Assembly: GCA_016192035.1 (NCBI GenBank)
Contig: JACPUW010000014.1
Location: 48,884-112,883, forward strand
Length of the DNA: 64,000 nucleotides
Direction: 5' to 3'
Source of the DNA: Bacteroidota bacterium
GTDB lineage: Bacteria > Bacteroidota > Bacteroidia > CAILMK01 > JACPUW01
Part shown: in pieces, positions 45,979-55,966 of the stretch
How the letters are laid out: every line of letters begins with the position of its first letter
How positions within the stretch are numbered: the first letter of the stretch is position 1
Made by a program: the position numbers and the translations under genes
The notes under the pieces: model-generated
Told to the model about the DNA's origin: nothing
What the model saw: the letters and a program-made list of their open reading frames with translations, nothing else
The model's database searches: none

Positions 45979-47280
45979 ATGCATACCGTAGCTTTTTACA
46001 CTCTGGGCTGTAAACTCAATTTTTCAGAAACATCGGCCATATCCCGGCAGTTTGCCCAATCGGGATATACCGTGGTTGATTTTGAACAGGCTGCCGATGT
46101 CTATGTCATAAATACCTGCTCGGTAACCGACCATGCCGACCGAAAGTGCAAAAAAGTGGTTAGGGAGGCCAAAAGGTTGAACCCAAAGAGCAAAGTAGTC
46201 ATTATAGGGTGCTATGCGCAACTTAAACCTGAGGAAATCTTGGGTATAGAGGGCGTGGACGGCGTTTTTGGTGCGGCTGAGAAATTTGACCTGCCCGCCA
46301 AGCTGCAGGAACTCACTGGCGGTAAGGTGCTCTACAACTCTCCCATTAAGCACGTTACCTCTTTTCATGCCGCCTATAGCCTGGGCGAACGCACCAGGAC
46401 TTTTCTCAAGGTGCAAGATGGATGTAATTATTTCTGTGCCTTTTGCACCATTCCACTGGCCCGCGGGCGCAGCAGGAGCGATACCATACCCAGTGTGCTG
46501 TCACAAGCCAGGCAAATTGCCCAACAGGGCATTAGGGAAATCGTCCTTACCGGTGTAAACCTGGGCGACTTTGGCTATCCCAACAACGAAACCTTTATTG
46601 ACCTGATCCGCGCCTTGGATGATGTTGAAGGAATTGACCGTTTTAGGATATCATCCATTGAACCCAACCTGCTTACTCCGGAAGTCATCGATTTTGTTTC
46701 CACTTCTGGCCGGTTCGCCCCGCATTTTCATATCCCACTGCAGAGTGGCAGCGATAAGATACTCCAATCCATGCGACGGCGCTACGAGCGCAAATTGTAC
46801 CGCGATAGGGTAGAGCGCATTATCAAGGCCATGCCCCATGCTTGCATTGGCGTGGACGCAATAGTGGGATTCCCTGGCGAAACGCAGGCGGAATTCAATG
46901 ATACCTACACATTTATACGCGATTTGGACATAGCCTATCTGCACGCGTTTTCCTATTCCGAACGGCCAAATACTACCGCCCTAAGGCTGGATGGCCGGGT
47001 GCCCAACGGAGAAAGGACCGCGAGACGGGAAATGCTCCAGATCCTTTCTGAAAAGAAGAAAAGGGCTTTTTACCTAGGCCATTTGAATACCACCAGAAAA
47101 GTACTCTTTGAGTCTAAGGTAGAAGCGGGATTTCTATATGGGCACACTGACAATTACATATACGTGAAAGTGCCCTATGACCCCGCCCTGGTGCATGATT
47201 TGGTGCCGGTGAGGCTGCAATCCTTAGACGATCAAGGCAACGTGACGGGAGCGGAAGCGTCCTTTGCACATGCCAATTAA
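45979..47280 (+). CDS. mtaB: tRNA methylthiotransferase MtaB
   Basis: The protein has 433 residues. MtaB adds a methylthio group to t6A37 of tRNA, reading ANN codons, by radical SAM chemistry. Motifs are the N-terminal UPF0004 domain with three cysteines (TLGCKLNFSE, INTCSVTDHAD, IIGCYAQLKP), the radical SAM CxxxCxxC at CNYFCAFC, and the LQSGSDKILQSMRRRYE region. The C-terminal TRAM domain begins near KVLFESKVEAGF. Its closest family is MtaB rather than MiaB: the length and the N-terminal FYTLGCKLN pattern fit. Promoter not identified; it starts two bases after the exonuclease gene stop. Confidence 0.93.
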   Translation: MHTVAFYTLGCKLNFSETSAISRQFAQSGYTVVDFEQAADVYVINTCSVTDHADRKCKKVVREAKRLNPKSKVVIIGCYAQLKPEEILGIEGVDGVFGAAEKFDLPAKLQELTGGKVLYNSPIKHVTSFHAAYSLGERTRTFLKVQDGCNYFCAFCTIPLARGRSRSDTIPSVLSQARQIAQQGIREIVLTGVNLGDFGYPNNETFIDLIRALDDVEGIDRFRISSIEPNLLTPEVIDFVSTSGRFAPHFHIPLQSGSDKILQSMRRRYERKLYRDRVERIIKAMPHACIGVDAIVGFPGETQAEFNDTYTFIRDLDIAYLHAFSYSERPNTTALRLDGRVPNGERTARREMLQILSEKKKRAFYLGHLNTTRKVLFESKVEAGFLYGHTDNYIYVKVPYDPALVHDLVPVRLQSLDDQGNVTGAEASFAHAN

Positions 47281-47356
47281 CCCATTGGCTACCATACCAA
47301 TCACCAATTGTGCATATTCTAATCCCACCGTATTCCACAGGGCCGTGCAAAAGGGA

Positions 47357-47364
47357 TACTTTTG
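47357..47364 (+). promoter_or_regulatory. -7 box ahead of purH
   Basis: TACTTTTG matches TAnnTTTG; predicted start is near 47371, leaving a leader of about 20 bases. No clear TTG is seen at -33, so the call is weak. Confidence 0.4.
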
Positions 47365-47391
47365 CGCTAAAGCAGCAAAGACCATAGGTTT

Positions 47392-48879
47392 GTGAGCAAT
47401 AGGCAGATTTCCAACGCACTGATTTCGGTTTTTAACAAGGACGGATTGGATACCATCTTGGACCGATTGGTAGATAACCATATCCATATTTTCTCCACCG
47501 GCGGCACCCAAACCTATATAGAGCGAAAAGGGGTAGCTGTTTCGGCAGTGGAAGACCTTACCAATTACCCATCTTTTTTGGGAGGAAGGGTCAAGACCCT
47601 GCATCCCAAGATTTTTGGCGGTATATTGGCCCGCAGGGACAACCCTCTGGACCAGCAGGAAGTAATGCAGTATGAGATTCCTTTCTTTGATTTGGTGATA
47701 GTGGACATATACCCTTTTGAAGAAACCTATGCATCAGGAGCCAACCACCAGGATATCATAGAGAAAATAGATATTGGGGGCATATCCCTCATACGGGCTG
47801 CTGCCAAAAACTACGCAGATGTGTTGGTGGTTTCCTCACGCGAACAATATGCTTGGTTGGCTGATTTACTGGCCACACGCAGCCATACCACAGGCCAGGA
47901 ACGCCGCCATATGGCCGGCCTGGCTTTTGACATCACTACCAGGTATGATGGATTGATTGCCAATTACTTGACTGGTGGCAGCGCGCTTACCTTGCGGTAC
48001 GGCGAAAACCCGCACCAAAAGGCAAAATTCATTGGTGCGCTTGACAATATCTTTGATAAACTGCAAGGCAAAGATTTGTCATACAATAATTTGCTTGACA
48101 TTGATGCCACATTGGCCTATCTTAGGGGGCATGAATCTCCCTGCATGGCCATAGTAAAACATAACAATGCCTGTGGCTTAGCTGAAGACGAGTTACTGCC
48201 CAATGCCTGGCGAAAGGCTTTGGCCGCCGACCCCGTATCGGCATTTGGAGGCATAATAGGCTCCAACAGACCAATTGACCTTGAAACAGCCTTGTTGATT
48301 AACGATTTGTTTTTTGAGGTCATCATTGCCCCTGATTTTCATGACCAGGCTTTCCAGCTTCTCTCGTCAAGAAAAAACCGGGTTATCCTTAGGCTTAAAC
48401 GCAACGATCCACCGGCTACCGAGTCTAGGACCCTACTGCATGGCACCCTTATTCAAGACAAAGACCTTGCTGGCACCAAGGATTATAGCCTGCGGGTGGC
48501 CACCCATAGGCAGCCTAGTCCGGATGAAATGCGAGATATGTTGTTTGCCAATGAAATAGCAAAGAATTCAAAGTCAAACACCATTGTTTTGGTGCGCGAC
48601 CGGCAACTACTGGGCATGGGCTGCGGCATGACCTCACGCATAGACGCCCTAAAGCATGCCATAGCCAAGGCCCAAGAAGCACGCCTGGACCTAGAAAATG
48701 CCGCCATGGCCTCAGATGCCTTTTTTCCTTTTCCTGATTGCGTGCAAATAGCTAAGGAAAAAGGTATTAATTCGGTCATTCACCCTGGCGGATCGGTCCG
48801 CGACCAAGATTCCATTGATTATTGCAATGCCAACAATATGGCCATGGTAATCACAGGATTCCGCCATTTTAAACACTAA
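47392..48879 (+). CDS. purH: Bifunctional AICAR transformylase/IMP cyclohydrolase PurH
   Basis: The protein has 495 residues, GTG start (MSNRQISNALISVFNKDG). PurH does the last two steps of IMP synthesis: formyl transfer to AICAR and ring closure. The N-terminal MGS-like cyclohydrolase domain has STGGT and TLHPKIFGGILARRD. The AICAR transformylase part has NNLLDIDA, KHNNACGLA with the catalytic Lys-His, DPVSAFGGIIG, and MGCGMTSRIDA. PurH is commonly followed by mreBCD in Bacteroidota; the same order is seen here with a 14-base gap. Function does not explain the linkage, so the operon may be regulated for growth rate. Confidence 0.96.
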   Translation: MSNRQISNALISVFNKDGLDTILDRLVDNHIHIFSTGGTQTYIERKGVAVSAVEDLTNYPSFLGGRVKTLHPKIFGGILARRDNPLDQQEVMQYEIPFFDLVIVDIYPFEETYASGANHQDIIEKIDIGGISLIRAAAKNYADVLVVSSREQYAWLADLLATRSHTTGQERRHMAGLAFDITTRYDGLIANYLTGGSALTLRYGENPHQKAKFIGALDNIFDKLQGKDLSYNNLLDIDATLAYLRGHESPCMAIVKHNNACGLAEDELLPNAWRKALAADPVSAFGGIIGSNRPIDLETALLINDLFFEVIIAPDFHDQAFQLLSSRKNRVILRLKRNDPPATESRTLLHGTLIQDKDLAGTKDYSLRVATHRQPSPDEMRDMLFANEIAKNSKSNTIVLVRDRQLLGMGCGMTSRIDALKHAIAKAQEARLDLENAAMASDAFFPFPDCVQIAKEKGINSVIHPGGSVRDQDSIDYCNANNMAMVITGFRHFKH

Positions 48880-48893
48880 ACAGCACACAACCC

Positions 48894-49913
48894 ATGGGAA
48901 TGTTTAATTTTTTTACCCAAGAACTTGCCATAGACTTGGGTACGGCCAACACCCTGGTGGTGTACCGGGATGAAGTGGTGGTAGATGAGCCATCCATAGT
49001 GGCCAAGAACCGGACTACCGGTGAGATACTGGCCATAGGGCACCAAGCCATGCAGATGCACGGCAAAACCCACGAGGATATTAAAACCATCCGCCCGCTC
49101 AAGGACGGTGTTATTGCCGATTTTGAAGCCGCCGAACAAATGCTTAGGGGTATGATTGGCATGATAGACCGCAAGCGGTTTTTCAACCCATACCTCCGCA
49201 TAGTTATCTGCATTCCTTCCGGAATTACCGAAGTGGAAAAGCGGGCGGTAAAGGATAGTGCCGAAAAGGCGGGTGCCAAAGAAGTATATCTCATACACGA
49301 ACCCATGGCCGCAGCCATAGGCATAGGCATTGACGTGGAAGAACCCGTGGGCAATATGATAATAGATATAGGAGGGGGTACCACAGAAATTGCCGTAATT
49401 GCCTTAGCGGGAATAGTTTGCGATCAGTCTATACGGATAGCCGGCGATGAGCTCACCATGGACATAATGGAGTATATGCGGCGCGAGCACAACATTCTTA
49501 TTGGTGAACGTTCGGCCGAGCAAATTAAAATACAGGTGGGTGCAGCTTCTACCGAGTTGGACAATCCGCCGGAGCCCTATGCCGTGAATGGCAGGGACTT
49601 AATGACCGGTATTCCCAAGCAGATCAGCGTTACATATGACGAGATAGCCGGGGCACTTGACAAATCGATTTCTAAGATTGAGGAATCCATTCTCAAGGCA
49701 CTAGAGATTACACCACCTGAATTGGCTTCGGATATTTATCAAAAGGGCTTGTTCCTTACCGGTGGCGGGGCGCTTATCCGTGGCTTGGACAAACGCATAT
49801 CCAAGAAAACTAAACTGCCTGTATATGTGGCCGAAGACCCCCTGAAGGCGGTGGTGCGCGGTACGGCCATTGCCTTGAAAAACTATCAGAAATTCAAGTT
49901 CCTAATGACCTAA
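48894..49913 (+). CDS. mreB: Rod-shape determining actin-like protein MreB
   Basis: The protein has 339 residues. MreB forms membrane-bound filaments that position the wall-synthesis machinery. Actin-fold motifs are present: phosphate 1 LAIDLGTANTLV (11-22), connect 1, phosphate 2 MIIDIGGGTTEIAVI, and the adenosine motif LTGGGALIRGLDK. The N-terminus (MGMFNFFTQE) is amphipathic and may bind membrane. The usual length is 330-350. It is the first of five genes mreBCD-mrdA-rodA and follows purH by 14 bases. Confidence 0.97.
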   Translation: MGMFNFFTQELAIDLGTANTLVVYRDEVVVDEPSIVAKNRTTGEILAIGHQAMQMHGKTHEDIKTIRPLKDGVIADFEAAEQMLRGMIGMIDRKRFFNPYLRIVICIPSGITEVEKRAVKDSAEKAGAKEVYLIHEPMAAAIGIGIDVEEPVGNMIIDIGGGTTEIAVIALAGIVCDQSIRIAGDELTMDIMEYMRREHNILIGERSAEQIKIQVGAASTELDNPPEPYAVNGRDLMTGIPKQISVTYDEIAGALDKSISKIEESILKALEITPPELASDIYQKGLFLTGGGALIRGLDKRISKKTKLPVYVAEDPLKAVVRGTAIALKNYQKFKFLMT

Positions 49914-49921
49914 TACGCTGA

Positions 49922-50761
49922 ATGCAAAACCTGTTAGATTTGCTGCTCAGGTACCACGCCTTTATTCTTTTTGTGGTACTACAAGCGGTGGGCTTATCAT
50001 TGGTTTTTAGCAAAAATCCCTACCAGCGTAGCGCATTCCGCGCAGCCAGCCAAGAGGCGGTGGGCACCTTTCACCAGGCAAGCCATTCGGTCAAATCATA
50101 TTTTTATCTCAAGAAGACCAATGACAGCCTGGCAACAGAAGTGGCGCATCTTATTGAAAATGAAGGTAATTTTTTTTCAAGTTCCAGAAACCGCATACCA
50201 CGGTCCATGGGGGTGGACCTGGGCCTTGATTCTGTATCGGCCTGGCAATTATTACCGGCTAGGGTAATTTCCAATAGCGTTTTGCGCCGCAACAACTATA
50301 TAACCATAGACTTGGGCAAATTGGCTGGCATAGAGGAAAACATGGGCATTATTAGCCCTAAAGGGGTTATAGGTACCATTAAAGGGGTTTCCACGCATTT
50401 TGCATCTGCCATCTCATTGTTGCATTCCGATTTTGCCGTGGGGGCACGCATAGCCGACCTGGGCGAGAACGGCATATTGATTTGGGATGGCAATAGCTTG
50501 GACCATGCCATTCTAACCCATATTCCCGGCCATGTGGCCGTGGCCAAAGGCCAAAAAGTGGAAGTCAATGCCTACGCCTTTTTATTCCCCGAATCAACCC
50601 CTATAGGTGAGGTGGTTGATTTTGGCCTATTGGCGGGAAATGCCTTTTACTCAATAAAAGTTAAACTCTATCAAGACTTTAGAAACCTAGACTATGTATA
50701 TGTGGTGCGCCGCAACATGGTGGATGAAAAGAATGCCCTGGAAATGGAAGTAGTGGACTAA
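49922..50761 (+). CDS. mreC: Rod-shape determining protein MreC
   Basis: The protein has 279 residues. One N-terminal membrane segment (about 8-28) is followed by a coiled-coil stretch (DSLATEVAHLIENEG) and the MreC beta-barrel domain, with NNYITIDLGKLAGIEENMGIISPKGVIG. MreC links MreB filaments to PBP2 in the periplasm. It starts 8 bases after mreB, and its stop TAA is directly followed by the mreD ATG. Confidence 0.9.
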   Translation: MQNLLDLLLRYHAFILFVVLQAVGLSLVFSKNPYQRSAFRAASQEAVGTFHQASHSVKSYFYLKKTNDSLATEVAHLIENEGNFFSSSRNRIPRSMGVDLGLDSVSAWQLLPARVISNSVLRRNNYITIDLGKLAGIEENMGIISPKGVIGTIKGVSTHFASAISLLHSDFAVGARIADLGENGILIWDGNSLDHAILTHIPGHVAVAKGQKVEVNAYAFLFPESTPIGEVVDFGLLAGNAFYSIKVKLYQDFRNLDYVYVVRRNMVDEKNALEMEVVD

Positions 50762-51286
50762 ATGGCCTGGCAAGTACATATACGTTGGTGGCTACAAGCC
50801 ATAGTGCTATTGCTCTTGCAGTTGGCGCTATTTGACCATATTACCCTCTTTGACGTATCCAGGCCCTTTCCATATGTCTTTGCATTGGCCATGCTGCCTA
50901 TGAAAATGACACGCTGGCAAACCTTGCTTATCGCATTCTCCATGGGGCTTTTGGTAGATCTATTCAACTACAGCTACGGCATTCATGCCGTGGCGTGTAC
51001 AATGGTGGTGTTTATCAGGGATTTTTACTTGCACACCGTGCTTGGCGCCAGTGAAGAAATGGAAGGTGAAATGCCGCACATGTACAATTTGGGTTTGAGT
51101 ACCTTTCTGCTGTATGTGCTGGGACTGGTGGGTATGCACAATCTGGCCTTGGTGGCCCTTGATGAAATGTCGTTTGACCGGGCACTCCTGGCTACCGCCG
51201 AATTGATGGTCAATACCCTGTTTACCATGCTGCTATTGATCGCCCTGGAGATTATTTTCTTTTATCAAAAGGGAAAGAATAGGTGA
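50762..51286 (+). CDS. mreD: Rod-shape determining protein MreD
   Basis: The protein has 174 residues with about five hydrophobic segments. The call rests mainly on position between mreC and mrdA, size and hydrophobicity, with the SMGLLVDLFNYSYGIHA motif matching the family. MreD is a membrane partner of MreC and of PBP2-RodA. It starts at the base after the mreC stop and its stop overlaps the GTG of mrdA (GTGA). Confidence 0.85.
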   Translation: MAWQVHIRWWLQAIVLLLLQLALFDHITLFDVSRPFPYVFALAMLPMKMTRWQTLLIAFSMGLLVDLFNYSYGIHAVACTMVVFIRDFYLHTVLGASEEMEGEMPHMYNLGLSTFLLYVLGLVGMHNLALVALDEMSFDRALLATAELMVNTLFTMLLLIALEIIFFYQKGKNR

Positions 51287-53121
51287 AAGATAGGTTTGAC
51301 AATAGGTTTCGGAATGTGGTGGTAATAGTAACCGTGCTGAGCGCCATACTGTTATTCAGGCTTTTTTACATACAGCTGGTGGCGCAGCAGTACAAGCAGT
51401 TTGCCGAAGAAAATACCCGGAGCCGTAAGACCGTACTTCCGGCAAGGGGGCTAATCTATGATAGAAACGGCAAACGATTGGTAACCAATGAGACAGTGTA
51501 TGACCTGATAGCTGTGCTCAAGCAAATAGAGCCTTTTGATACCCACAAACTCGCGGAAATCTTGGGCCTGGATACCTCTTTTTTTTCGGCCATGTGCCAA
51601 AAGTTGGCCGACGAAAAGAGATACTATACCCCCACGGTGGTGCTCCGCGAACTGGGCAATGATGTGGTGGCCCGATTTCAGGAACAAAAGTTCAACTTTA
51701 GGGGATTTAGCGTGAAAGCCCGTATAGGGCGGCGGTTTGATGCGCCTGTGGCCGCCCACCTGTTGGGCTACTTGGGTGAAGTGGACGAAAGCGACATAGC
51801 CTCTTCTGATGGATACTATGAACTGCAACACTTTATAGGCAAAAGCGGGCTAGAAAAACAATACGAAACGGTACTGCGCGGGGAGAAAGGCTATGAATAT
51901 AAGGTGGTTGACAAGTTTAACCGCGAAATAGGCAGCTACGCCAATGGCCAGTTTGACATACAGGCCAAGGCCGGTACCGATTTGGTTAGCACCATAGACC
52001 TTGAACTCCAGGCATATGGCGAACTATTGATGCAGAATAAGATAGGGGCTATTGTGGCTATAGAGCCATCCACGGGAGAGGTGTTGGCCCTGGTTAGCAG
52101 CCCCTCATTTGACCCCTCCCTGCTGGTAGGGCGCAAGCGCAGCCACAACTATCCGGTGATAGCTGCCGACCCCAACAAACCACTATACAACAGGGCTATA
52201 ACCGGTGCTTATCCACCAGGCTCCACCTTCAAGCCCATCATGGCGCTCATAGCACTGCAAGAGGGCACCATAGTGCCCACCACCACATTTTCTTGCCACA
52301 TGGGATTCACCATTCCAGGACTCCATGTGGGTTGCCATGACCACCCCAACAACCTGGACCTGGTGCAGAGTATTTCACAGTCATGCAATGCATACTACTG
52401 CCATTCATTCCGCAACACGATAGACCACAGCAAATTTGCCAATACAGAGGCTGGATACCGGGCCTGGTATGACCACCTGACACGTTTTGGCCTGGGGGGC
52501 CTGTTGCACTTGGATATACCCAACGAATCGGGGGGCGTGCTGCCCACCGCCGAGAAATTTGACAATATATACGGAAAGGGCAGGTGGCGGTCTTCTTACA
52601 TTATTTCACTGGCCATAGGCCAAGCCGAAATAAACCTCACCCCCCTGCAAATGGCCAACATGATGGCCGTGGTGGCCAACCGAGGGTATTACTACGATCC
52701 CCACCTGGTTCGTTCGCCCATGCCACAAGGGCTTGGCCTTCACCATACCGCCATTGACAAGCGGCACTTTGAACCGGTAATAGAGGGTTTGGCCCAGGTG
52801 TTTCTAAGCGGTACGGCCCGGTGGTACCAATTGCCAGACATAGCGCAATGTGGAAAAACAGGCACCGCCGAAAACCCGCATGGTGAAGACCATTCCAATT
52901 TTATAGCCTTTGCCCCACGCGATAACCCCAAGATAGCCATTGCAGTGGTGGTAGAAAATGGGGGGTTTGGGGCTACTTGGGCCGCGCCCATAGCCAGTTT
53001 AATGATAGAAAAGTACCTCACCGGCCAGGTAGCCAGGGCCCATGCAGAAAAAAGGATACTAGAAAAGGATTTCATCCATTTGCCCGACACACTTACCATT
53101 CCTACCCCACATGAGCAATAA
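51283..53121 (+). CDS. mrdA: Penicillin-binding protein 2 (elongasome transpeptidase)
   Basis: The protein has 612 residues, GTG start overlapping the mreD stop. One N-terminal anchor (about 12-30), then a dimerisation domain with R-G-x-IYDRNG (RGLIYDRNGKRL), and the transpeptidase domain with the active-site Ser314 (PPGSTFKP), SxN motif at 367-369 (SQSCNA) and KTGTAE. PBP2 crosslinks peptidoglycan during lateral growth, working with RodA. The last 11 bases overlap the rodA start. Length is normal for the class B family. Confidence 0.95.
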   Translation: MKDRFDNRFRNVVVIVTVLSAILLFRLFYIQLVAQQYKQFAEENTRSRKTVLPARGLIYDRNGKRLVTNETVYDLIAVLKQIEPFDTHKLAEILGLDTSFFSAMCQKLADEKRYYTPTVVLRELGNDVVARFQEQKFNFRGFSVKARIGRRFDAPVAAHLLGYLGEVDESDIASSDGYYELQHFIGKSGLEKQYETVLRGEKGYEYKVVDKFNREIGSYANGQFDIQAKAGTDLVSTIDLELQAYGELLMQNKIGAIVAIEPSTGEVLALVSSPSFDPSLLVGRKRSHNYPVIAADPNKPLYNRAITGAYPPGSTFKPIMALIALQEGTIVPTTTFSCHMGFTIPGLHVGCHDHPNNLDLVQSISQSCNAYYCHSFRNTIDHSKFANTEAGYRAWYDHLTRFGLGGLLHLDIPNESGGVLPTAEKFDNIYGKGRWRSSYIISLAIGQAEINLTPLQMANMMAVVANRGYYYDPHLVRSPMPQGLGLHHTAIDKRHFEPVIEGLAQVFLSGTARWYQLPDIAQCGKTGTAENPHGEDHSNFIAFAPRDNPKIAIAVVVENGGFGATWAAPIASLMIEKYLTGQVARAHAEKRILEKDFIHLPDTLTIPTPHEQ

Positions 53122-54373
53122 GTTCTGGCGACATGTGGACTGGCCTTCAGTCCTTGTGTATGTGGCACTTTCGGTGTTTGGCATTATGAATATCTACTCG
53201 GCAGAGCAGGCAGAGGGCACCTCTATACTTAGCGGCAGCATCAATGCAGGCCAGCAATTGCGCTGGCTCGCCGTTTCGTTGGTGGTGGCCGTGCTCATCA
53301 TGCTGGTGGACGCGCGCTTTTTTATCACGTTTGGCTATTATCTGTACGCTTTGGCCATGTTGGCGCTTGTGGTCACCCTTCTCACCGCCCCTGAAATAAA
53401 GGGTGCGCGGTCGTGGCTGGTACTGGGCGGTATCAAGATAGGCCAAACATCTGAGTTTGCCAAGTTTGCGGCGGTACTGGCCCTGGCTAAGTTTCTGGAT
53501 GGCTATAATATACGCCTTACCCAAACCAAGACTAAACTGGTGGCAGCTGCCCTGGTTTTCTTGCCCGCTGCCCTGGTGCTGCTGCAGAACGATACCGGTA
53601 CGGCCATTGTGTTTTTCTCCCTGGCACTGGCACTGTACCGCGAAGGGCTTCCCGGCTTTTTTATTTGGTTGCCGGCCCTTTTGGGCGGCGTATTTATAGC
53701 CGTATTGCTGGTAGGGTTTGTCAATTTTGCCATTGTCCTGGTCTTGCTCATAGCCGTGGTTTGGATGCTGGCATCCTTGTTTAAGTTGGAGCGCAGGCTG
53801 GCCTGGGCAGCCAGTTTGGCACTGCTGGTGTCCATAGGGTTTTCATATGGGGTAGATTATGCTTTTTACCAAGTGCTTAAGCCCCACCAGCAAACCCGCA
53901 TCAATGTGCTGATAGGCTTGGAAGACGACATAAAAGGTGCAGGGTACAATGTGCACCAATCATTGGTCACCATAGGTTCGGGCGGTTTTGACGGCAAGGG
54001 ATACCTACAGGGCACCCAAACCAGAGGGAGCTTTGTGCCCGAACAAACCACCGATTTTATCTTTTGCACGGTAGGTGAGGAATTTGGTTTACTGGGTACC
54101 GGGGCCGTGGTCATCTTGTTTTGCTTCTTGTTGGTACGCATCATATTGGTGGCCGAAAAGCAGAAATCTACCTTTGTGCGGGTATATGGCTATGGGCTAG
54201 TATCCATTTTGTTTTTCCACTTTTTTCTCAATATCGCCATGACCCTGGGTTTGTTTCCCGTCATTGGCATTCCGCTGCCTTTCTTTTCCTATGGCGGCTC
54301 TTCCTTATTGGGATTCACCATACTGCTCTTCATATTTTTAAAACTGGATGCCGGTTTGAAGTACTACTTCTAA
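53111..54373 (+). CDS. rodA: Peptidoglycan glycosyltransferase RodA
   Basis: The protein has 420 residues with about ten membrane segments. SEDS-family motifs include KGARSWLVLGGIKIGQTSEFAK, QNDTGTAIVF (the family Asp region), KGAGYNVHQSLVTIGSGGF, and EQTTDFIFCTVGEEFGLLG, and the GIPLPFFSYGGSS signature near the C-terminus. RodA polymerises lipid II together with PBP2. A central insertion of hydrophobic sequence (about 190-245) makes it longer than E. coli RodA (370). Its stop overlaps the convergent following gene by four bases. Confidence 0.95.
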   Translation: MSNKFWRHVDWPSVLVYVALSVFGIMNIYSAEQAEGTSILSGSINAGQQLRWLAVSLVVAVLIMLVDARFFITFGYYLYALAMLALVVTLLTAPEIKGARSWLVLGGIKIGQTSEFAKFAAVLALAKFLDGYNIRLTQTKTKLVAAALVFLPAALVLLQNDTGTAIVFFSLALALYREGLPGFFIWLPALLGGVFIAVLLVGFVNFAIVLVLLIAVVWMLASLFKLERRLAWAASLALLVSIGFSYGVDYAFYQVLKPHQQTRINVLIGLEDDIKGAGYNVHQSLVTIGSGGFDGKGYLQGTQTRGSFVPEQTTDFIFCTVGEEFGLLGTGAVVILFCFLLVRIILVAEKQKSTFVRVYGYGLVSILFFHFFLNIAMTLGLFPVIGIPLPFFSYGGSSLLGFTILLFIFLKLDAGLKYYF

Positions 54374-55248
54374 ATAAACCGTCGCTTCACCAGCCCCATA
54401 AAGTTCTCATAGGCCATATTGTTTTCCTCCCAGTTCTTAAACTGCTTGGCCAGGTCGTGGTGAACATAGGACCGTGCCTCGGAAAAAGTATGGCACTTAT
54501 TGATAAACTCCACCGCTCGCTTAAACGCCCTTTTGTCATTGTCAAACAGTTCCCGTATCAGTACTATTTGTTCGTTGATGCTGATGGCTTTGGTCAAGTC
54601 CTTTATGGGTTTACCGGCCATTTGACGGTTTATCTGCTGCTGGGCGTCTTGGGTCTTGGTAAGCCGTTCGTGCAGTGATGGCTGCTTGGCCGTGTGCAAT
54701 TTCTCATGTAATGATGCCGCCTTCTCTTGATTTTCAATAGCTTCTATAGGCTCAGCTGCTATGGTTGGCGGTGTCGTTTCCATGTGTTTGGCCGGGGGGG
54801 CTTGTGCGGGCACTTCCGCTTCTATGGATGTGGGGCCGGCCGGGCCAATGCCCACCGTTTCCAATGTCAATTTGTCCTTCGATTCAGGTTTTGGTCCAGG
54901 TTCAGGTATTGGTGCACTTGCCACCTCTAATTTTTCAGTGGACCTGGGGCTGTCCAGTTCTTGAAGCTCGCTTTTGAGCTTGGCAAACTGGGCTTTGAGT
55001 TCGCTCACGCCGGGCGTGGGGTGCGCCGGTGCGGGGGTGGCTGGGGTTGTGGGGCTGCCTTCTGTGCGTTCAGTTGGCATCTGCCGCAGGTGCTGTAACT
55101 CGCTGTATATCTCTATGCTGCGCTGCTCCATGAGCCCCAGCTCCATGGCGCGGGAGGCAGCGCTGGGCCCTTGTTTCAAGCGGTCTGAGGCATGTGCCAA
55201 GTCATTTACCAGTCGTTCCAGTTTTTCATATTGGTTGGTGGGCTGCAT
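54370..55248 (-). CDS. Conserved hypothetical protein with low-complexity middle
   Basis: The protein has 292 residues from the ATG at 55248 (a TTG eight codons upstream is also open). A coiled-coil N-terminus (YEKLERLVNDLAHASDRLKQG) precedes a Pro/Thr/Ala/Glu-rich linker (about 65-200). The C-terminal 75 residues form a compact helical domain (INEQIVLIRELFDNDKRAFKRAVEFI, EARSYVHHDLAKQFKNWEENN, FMGLVKRRF) that I recall in several Bacteroidota proteins without a function. It is convergent with rodA. Confidence 0.7.
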   Translation of the reverse strand: MQPTNQYEKLERLVNDLAHASDRLKQGPSAASRAMELGLMEQRSIEIYSELQHLRQMPTERTEGSPTTPATPAPAHPTPGVSELKAQFAKLKSELQELDSPRSTEKLEVASAPIPEPGPKPESKDKLTLETVGIGPAGPTSIEAEVPAQAPPAKHMETTPPTIAAEPIEAIENQEKAASLHEKLHTAKQPSLHERLTKTQDAQQQINRQMAGKPIKDLTKAISINEQIVLIRELFDNDKRAFKRAVEFINKCHTFSEARSYVHHDLAKQFKNWEENNMAYENFMGLVKRRFI

Positions 55249-55378
55249 AGTAGGATTTCTGCTTTTGGCCAAAAGTAGTTTTGGGCCATACTACTGAGGG
55301 CAGGAGTTATTCACCGCCCATACCCGCTCATTCAGGTGTGATAAACTATTTTTCGGCCCACGTTTACCACAGGAGTAT

Positions 55379-55966
55379 ATGTTTTTGGAACCACGCACGG
55401 GTGAGGGCAGCAGGGGCTGGATAGAGGTAATATGCGGCCCCATGTTTTCGGGCAAGACGGAAGAATTGCTCAGGCGTTTGCGCCGTGCCAAGATAGCGCA
55501 GATGAAACTGGCCATTTTTAAACCGAAGATTGACCAGCGCTACGGCCAAGGCAAGATTGTATCGCATGACGCCAACTACTTTCCAAGCCTGGAGGTGGCC
55601 CACTCGGCTCAGGTGCTCAAACAAGGGGCATTTGCCCAGCTGGTGGCGGTGGACGAGGCGCAGTTTTTTGATGAAGGTATTGTGGATGTGGTTGAAAAAC
55701 TATCACTTGCCGGTGTCAGGGTTATAGTTACCGGATTGGACATGGACTACTTGGGAAAGCCTTTTGGCCCTATGCCCCAGCTCATGGCCATAGCCAACTA
55801 TGTTACTAAGATCCACGCCATTTGCGTGCGCTGTGGCCAACCCGGCACCCATTCATACAGGCTGGCACAGGGTGATGCACGGGTGATGATAGGCCAAGTG
55901 GAAGCCTATGAGGCCCGTTGCCGTAATTGTTTCTCGGAAGGAATGGTCAGTAGGGCAGCCAATTAA
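55379..55966 (+). CDS. tdk: Thymidine kinase
   Basis: The protein has 195 residues. Type II thymidine kinase phosphorylates thymidine in the dTTP salvage pathway. Walker A is GPMFSGKT (20-27), Walker B region VDEAQFFD (91-98), the lasso region YRLAQGDARVMIGQVEAYEARC, and zinc cysteines CVRCG and CRNC. The ATG start is the first possible one. It is convergent with the J-domain gene, with a four-base overlap. Confidence 0.95.
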   Translation: MFLEPRTGEGSRGWIEVICGPMFSGKTEELLRRLRRAKIAQMKLAIFKPKIDQRYGQGKIVSHDANYFPSLEVAHSAQVLKQGAFAQLVAVDEAQFFDEGIVDVVEKLSLAGVRVIVTGLDMDYLGKPFGPMPQLMAIANYVTKIHAICVRCGQPGTHSYRLAQGDARVMIGQVEAYEARCRNCFSEGMVSRAAN